DNA from: Syncephalis fuscata
Taxonomy: Eukaryota; Zoopagomycota; Zoopagomycetes; Zoopagales; Piptocephalidaceae
DNA length: 64,000 bases
Assembly (NCBI GenBank): GCA_025786725.1
Contig: JAHLTZ010000016.1
Span: forward strand, 124,001 to 188,000
Reading direction: 5' to 3'
Shown: positions 60,396 through 64,000 of the stretch, piece after piece
Layout: each line of letters opens with the position of its first letter
Numbering within the stretch: position 1 is the stretch's first letter
Notes under the pieces: model-generated
Database searches by the model: none
What the model was told of the DNA's origin: nothing
Seen by the model: only the letters and a program-made list of their open reading frames with translations
Program-made: the position numbers and the translations under genes

Positions 60396-61756
60396 TCAGT
60401 AAGCGCTAGACAGAGGATTCTGGGATGTTTCTTCGGAAAAGTGAAGTAACGCCGCATAAATTTCCTGACCAGTAAAAATAATTTGATTTGGTGGCAAAAT
60501 AAAGCCTTGGCTACCATAAAAATTGGCTGGCCGTAATTCGATACAGAAAGCATAGGGACGAGGAGCAGGCACGCCGGCTTTTTTCTTTTGTGTAAGAGCC
60601 TCACCATACCACCAGTCGGTCACATCTCCCGATGTTACATATAGCTCAATAAAATGCTGCGAGGTGTATTCCTTGCCGCTTTGATCAAGAATATCATCAG
60701 CAAATTGCTGACCAACTTGGCAAGAAGCAATTCATCTTGTGGAGTAGCAGTGGTCCAGCCATAAGGGCGAAGGACAAGTTGCGAGTAAGAGTGTAAATCA
60801 ACAGCACTGACAATATTTGGTGTTTTGATGTAGGCGGCAGTTAATGCTTGGACTTCACGCGTGGATCCAGCAGATGGTCCGCGATAATCTTCTGCCGACG
60901 GATTGCTTGAGCTTCCTCGAGCACCCCAGTGATCTGGCCAGTTGCGATTGATGTCAACGCCGTAAATATGACCATTCTGTATTTCTTCTCGGTTTTTGCG
61001 CCATAGTCTGTTTGACGTCCAGGTATATACATAACCGTCAGGATTGCAGACGGGTACAATGACAAACTCAACTTGTGCCAATAGATTACGGACACGTGTG
61101 TCACCTTTGGCGTAGCTATTTACCAAAGTATCAACAAAGTATTGCAATGTAGCGGCCGAAATCCATTCACGTGCATGCTGCATTGCTTCTAGCCAAATAC
61201 GCTTGCGGCCACTGGCATCTCCGGGGCCGGTGATGGTGAATTTGAGTAATGGGCGATTTTCAATTGTGTTGCCAATAACAACTGGCGTTGTTACAATGTC
61301 AGAGTGTTGCTTGGCCAAATCGTAATACCAGTCGGTCAACTCGGTCAATTCGTGATAGTTATTGAACCACGTTGGACTGCCGTACTTTTCCGGAGCAAAA
61401 GAGTTTTTGGTAACTTTCTCGGAGTCAATAAGCTTCTGGACATCGTCCACAATGGTGGTCAACTTGACATTGGGCAGTGCGGCCAGTGCAATGCGCTCGG
61501 ATGGATCTACACGAACGTGTAGCTCCGTCGTGGTTTGTTTCCACACATCAAGGTAAAGCTGTTCCACTCGATCCCACACATTTTGAGGAATGCGGTCACC
61601 AGCTGTTAAGCTGACGACTTGCTGTTCATCAAATCGGGCCTTGACTCCTGGCTTGCCATTGCGAATATCTTCTTTACTGGGCCCTTGGGGACTTGGTAGA
61701 CCAAGGGTAAGTGCTGGCAGTACAAATAGTACTTCTAAAAGGCTAGTAAGTTGCAT
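60396..61756 (-). CDS. Secreted M14 metallocarboxypeptidase (carboxypeptidase A type)
   Basis: Removes C-terminal residues from peptides outside the cell or in the vacuole. The start MQLTSLLEVLFVLPALTLGLP is a signal peptide. An activation propeptide follows (NVWDRVEQLYLDVWK, VDDVQKLID). The catalytic domain shows AMQHAREWISAATLQYFV (zinc His and Glu), NPDGYVYTWTSNRLWRKNR (the RxxRxN-like substrate pocket), VDINRNWPDHWG, VDLHSYSQLVLRPYGW (third zinc ligand) and CIELRP near the end with the catalytic Glu. One added base near 60715 joins LLAKL to GQQFADDILDQSG. The frame reaches upstream to 61831, but the first ATG with a signal peptide is 61756. Confidence 0.93.
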
Positions 61757-62261
61757 AATGCTGATGATACAAAAATAATTAAACCAAGGATTTAATAGTA
61801 CAAATATGTGCTGGAACGAAAGTCTAAACACTTATTAGGATATTTGTCGCGTCATTGGAAAAGGGGAAGGCTAGGCCAAGACAAGCAATGTGAGTACCAT
61901 GGATATATTACATGGTATTAGTATTTATCTAAACTAATTGGATATTAATTGAATTAACATTATAAAACACTAGTCGCATATTACACATTATTACTACGTA
62001 TTATACTATTGTCAAATATTTTAATATCTTATTCTATTTGCTATGATGTTACAGCTCTAATGTAAAAAGTGTAGTTTAGATGAACAAGTAACATGTTGTA
62101 CTGATGTTAACTTTTGACGTTTACTAATAAGTGCTTTAATGCTCAGAATACAGTGTATCGACTGGTTGATATTGCTATTGAATAGAGTTATAATTTTATA
62201 GTAACCATAGATAATCATATTCATTTTTTATAATTAATAAACTTTATAAATAATTTAAATA
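61757..62261. other. Intergenic region with R2 copy 3
   Basis: Promoter side of the carboxypeptidase and 3' side of the PPR gene. R2 copy 3 lies at 62057-62195; no frame is supported. Confidence 0.5.
62057..62195 (+). repeat. Dispersed repeat family R2, copy 3
   Basis: Has GTTTAGATGAACAAGTAACA, GTTAACTTTTGACGTTTACT, TTTAATGCTCAGAATACAG and CGACTGGTTGATATTGCTA in the same order and orientation as the other two copies. Confidence 0.55.
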
Positions 62262-64000
62262 TTACACCCAACCAACACGATGAGCAGTTTCAGCAATAGC
62301 TTGTTGTACGGCTAGTGATTCAAGCAGTGGATTTACTGTTACAGTATCGACTGATATCGCTGCAGTATTCGTTTGAGAATCACAAACGGGTGTCAGTCGA
62401 ATGGTCCGAATAATCGACGTTAAAAGCATTGGTGAATCGGCCGAGAATATAGCCCGACAAGCATGATGTACATCAGGATTGACGCCTGCTTCCAGCATCT
62501 GACGCCATATCTCTAGTACCATGGGTAATCGTACTGTTTTTTGATCTGTAGGAAAGTGGAATGGCTTTCTATTACATCGTTTTCTCGTAAAGATATCAAT
62601 TGACGAGCAATGGACCGTCGACAGCATGTTAATAAAATGGCAAAAGTTTGTGACGTCGGCTTGAAACCATCAGCTTTGAATTCCTTGTAAATACGTGCTG
62701 CATTGACTATATCGCCCTGACGAGCATAGGCCGATAATAAAGTATGTCGTGCAGTAATGTCTGGTATTATGGGCCGCTTAGAATTAACCTTATTTGCTGG
62801 TAATTGTTGGATACGTTGGTATGCGGCTTCTGCTGCTGGTAAATTGCCATTCATTGCGTACCAACGAATAATTTCAGTGGCCAATACTTGATTGCACAGA
62901 ATTGGTGATTCAGATGCAGTGTTTGGCGCCTGTTCCGTATAGGCATTTGGGTCACCTAGTTCTTTCAGCCATGACCAAACAAGATCATGTCGTTGGTGTC
63001 GTATGGCCGCTGTAATGACGATGGCAAAAGTACGGGCATCCGGAGCCATATCATTGCCACGCTCTTTCATTATTTCCATACAATCTAAACAGCGTCGTAG
63101 TTTTTACCTGCCGTATGTGCTCTTAGTAATACATTGTATGCCTTTGTGTCCAGGCTGTGTCCATTAGCTAACATATCGTTTAACAATGCATAAAGTCTTG
63201 ACCATCGTTTTTTACGTGCTGCAGCATCCATCAAAGCAGTGTAGATTGGCACGGAAAGTGCTGCTTTTAAAGATGGCGCTAGCTGATGGTATTGATCATA
63301 TGCACCTTCATCGTCATTTCGCCGTAAACGAGCCGATACTAAAATAGAAAATATATTTGCATGATCTTGAGCTACTAGTTGAAGTCGTGGTTTGTATAAA
63401 CCGTTATCGCTATTTGATTGTGTCTTCCAAAAGTGTAAATAAGGCGATAGATCGGCCAGCCAAAGCAGTTGTTGATATAGATATTCGGCCAGTCCTATCT
63501 TGCCGTAAGTTGCCATTATATGTATCATAATGGCAAAAGTCTTAACATTGGCTGGTGGCCCGCGAACTACATGCGTAAACAATTCGTTGCTATCATCGAT
63601 GGATTGTTCCAAAGTGTCACGCGGAAATAATGCCATGACACGTTCATAGTAACAGAGCCTTAGTGTGTGGAAATCCTTACGCTTGCCTAATACATATAGC
63701 CAAGTATTATGCTCGTCTGCACCCAAAGGTAGACCGGAATGTAAAAGATCTTGCCAAACTGCTTGTGCGCCATCTGGACAATTGGCATCGCCAAGTGCTC
63801 TAATAACAGCACAACAAAGTGATATAGCCTCGGCTACACGCGATCCGCCTCGAGCACGCTCAGCTGTGTTAATGGCACCATCGGATCGTAAACTGGCGTT
63901 GAATATAACTTCTTTAGATAATGGACGAGAATGGGACGATTCGTTGAGTGCCGCTTCTCTGGCTTGAGTTGCAAATTGGCGTGCATCTTGTGATCGACCC
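62262..64000 (-). CDS. Pentatricopeptide-repeat protein, 5' end beyond the window
   Basis: Runs on the minus strand from the right edge. Helical pairs of the PPR type recur: KTFAIMIHIMATYGKIGLAEYLY, PIYTALMDAAARKKRWSRLYALL, KAYNVLLRAHTAGKNYDAV, RTFAIVITAAIRHQRHDLVWSW, ARHTLLSAYARQGDIVNAARIY and QTFAILLTCC. PPR proteins bind organellar RNA, most often in mitochondria, and act in RNA stability or translation. The targeting N-terminus is outside the window. One added base near 63084 joins YDAV to LDCMEIMKERG. Another break near 62573 joins LISLREND to DQKTVRLPMVLEIWR and is either one base missing or an unusually short intron. The C-terminus ends RVGWV. Confidence 0.85.

Overview
This is nuclear DNA of a fungus. 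The genes are eukaryotic: short introns of about 45-75 nt with GTAAGT/GTATGT donors, AT-rich spacers and TATTAG/TATAG acceptors. Several are fungal in kind: a Bem1-type SH3-PX-PB1 scaffold, an Inn1/Fic1-type C2 protein, a Gcn4/Cpc1-type bZIP factor, fungalysin, SNT1 and lanosterol synthase. The high intron density, including 18 exons in ERG7 and 12 in SUP35, suggests an early-diverging (zygomycete-grade) lineage. I cannot name the species.

Layout. 1-4.3 kb: promoterless AT-rich sequence, then an acidic conserved protein. 5.1-8.4 kb: KU80 and, convergent to it, SLX9. 10.8-18 kb: BEM1, the bZIP gene and the C2/Pro-rich cytokinesis gene. 18.2-19 kb: FMP52/HTATIP2-type oxidoreductase. 20.4-24.3 kb: a small multi-pass membrane protein and a secreted M36 fungalysin. 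25.7-49.9 kb is a compact housekeeping block: Maf pyrophosphatase, complex I 23-kDa subunit, exosome RRP43, a WD40 protein, RPS26, ERG7, NOT3, SUP35 and the 8-kb SNT1. 50-56.3 kb is a gene-poor repeat zone with a large foldback element and a miniature LTR (TRIM-like) element. The TRIM lies about 150 bp upstream of a degenerate thioredoxin. 56.7-64 kb: more repeats, a secreted M14 carboxypeptidase and a PPR protein that runs off the right edge.

Gene relations. The block is dominated by convergent pairs with very short gaps (ERG7/NOT3 102 bp; SUP35/SNT1 77 bp) and divergent pairs sharing promoters (RRP43/WD40, RPS26/ERG7, NOT3/SUP35). Themes are gene expression and RNA turnover (RRP43, NOT3, SUP35, RPS26, SLX9, SNT1), polarity and cytokinesis (BEM1, C2 protein) and secreted proteolysis (M36, M14).

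A caution for any user: at least ten genes here carry breaks that are repaired by adding exactly one base, while several other genes are intact. I read this as residual single-base deletions in the assembly, not gene decay, and I have annotated the genes across the breaks. The most interesting items in my view are the 7-nt micro-exon in ERG7, the GC-AG introns, the TRIM and foldback elements, the dispersed repeat families, the thioredoxin with an altered active site, and the uORF layout upstream of the bZIP gene.
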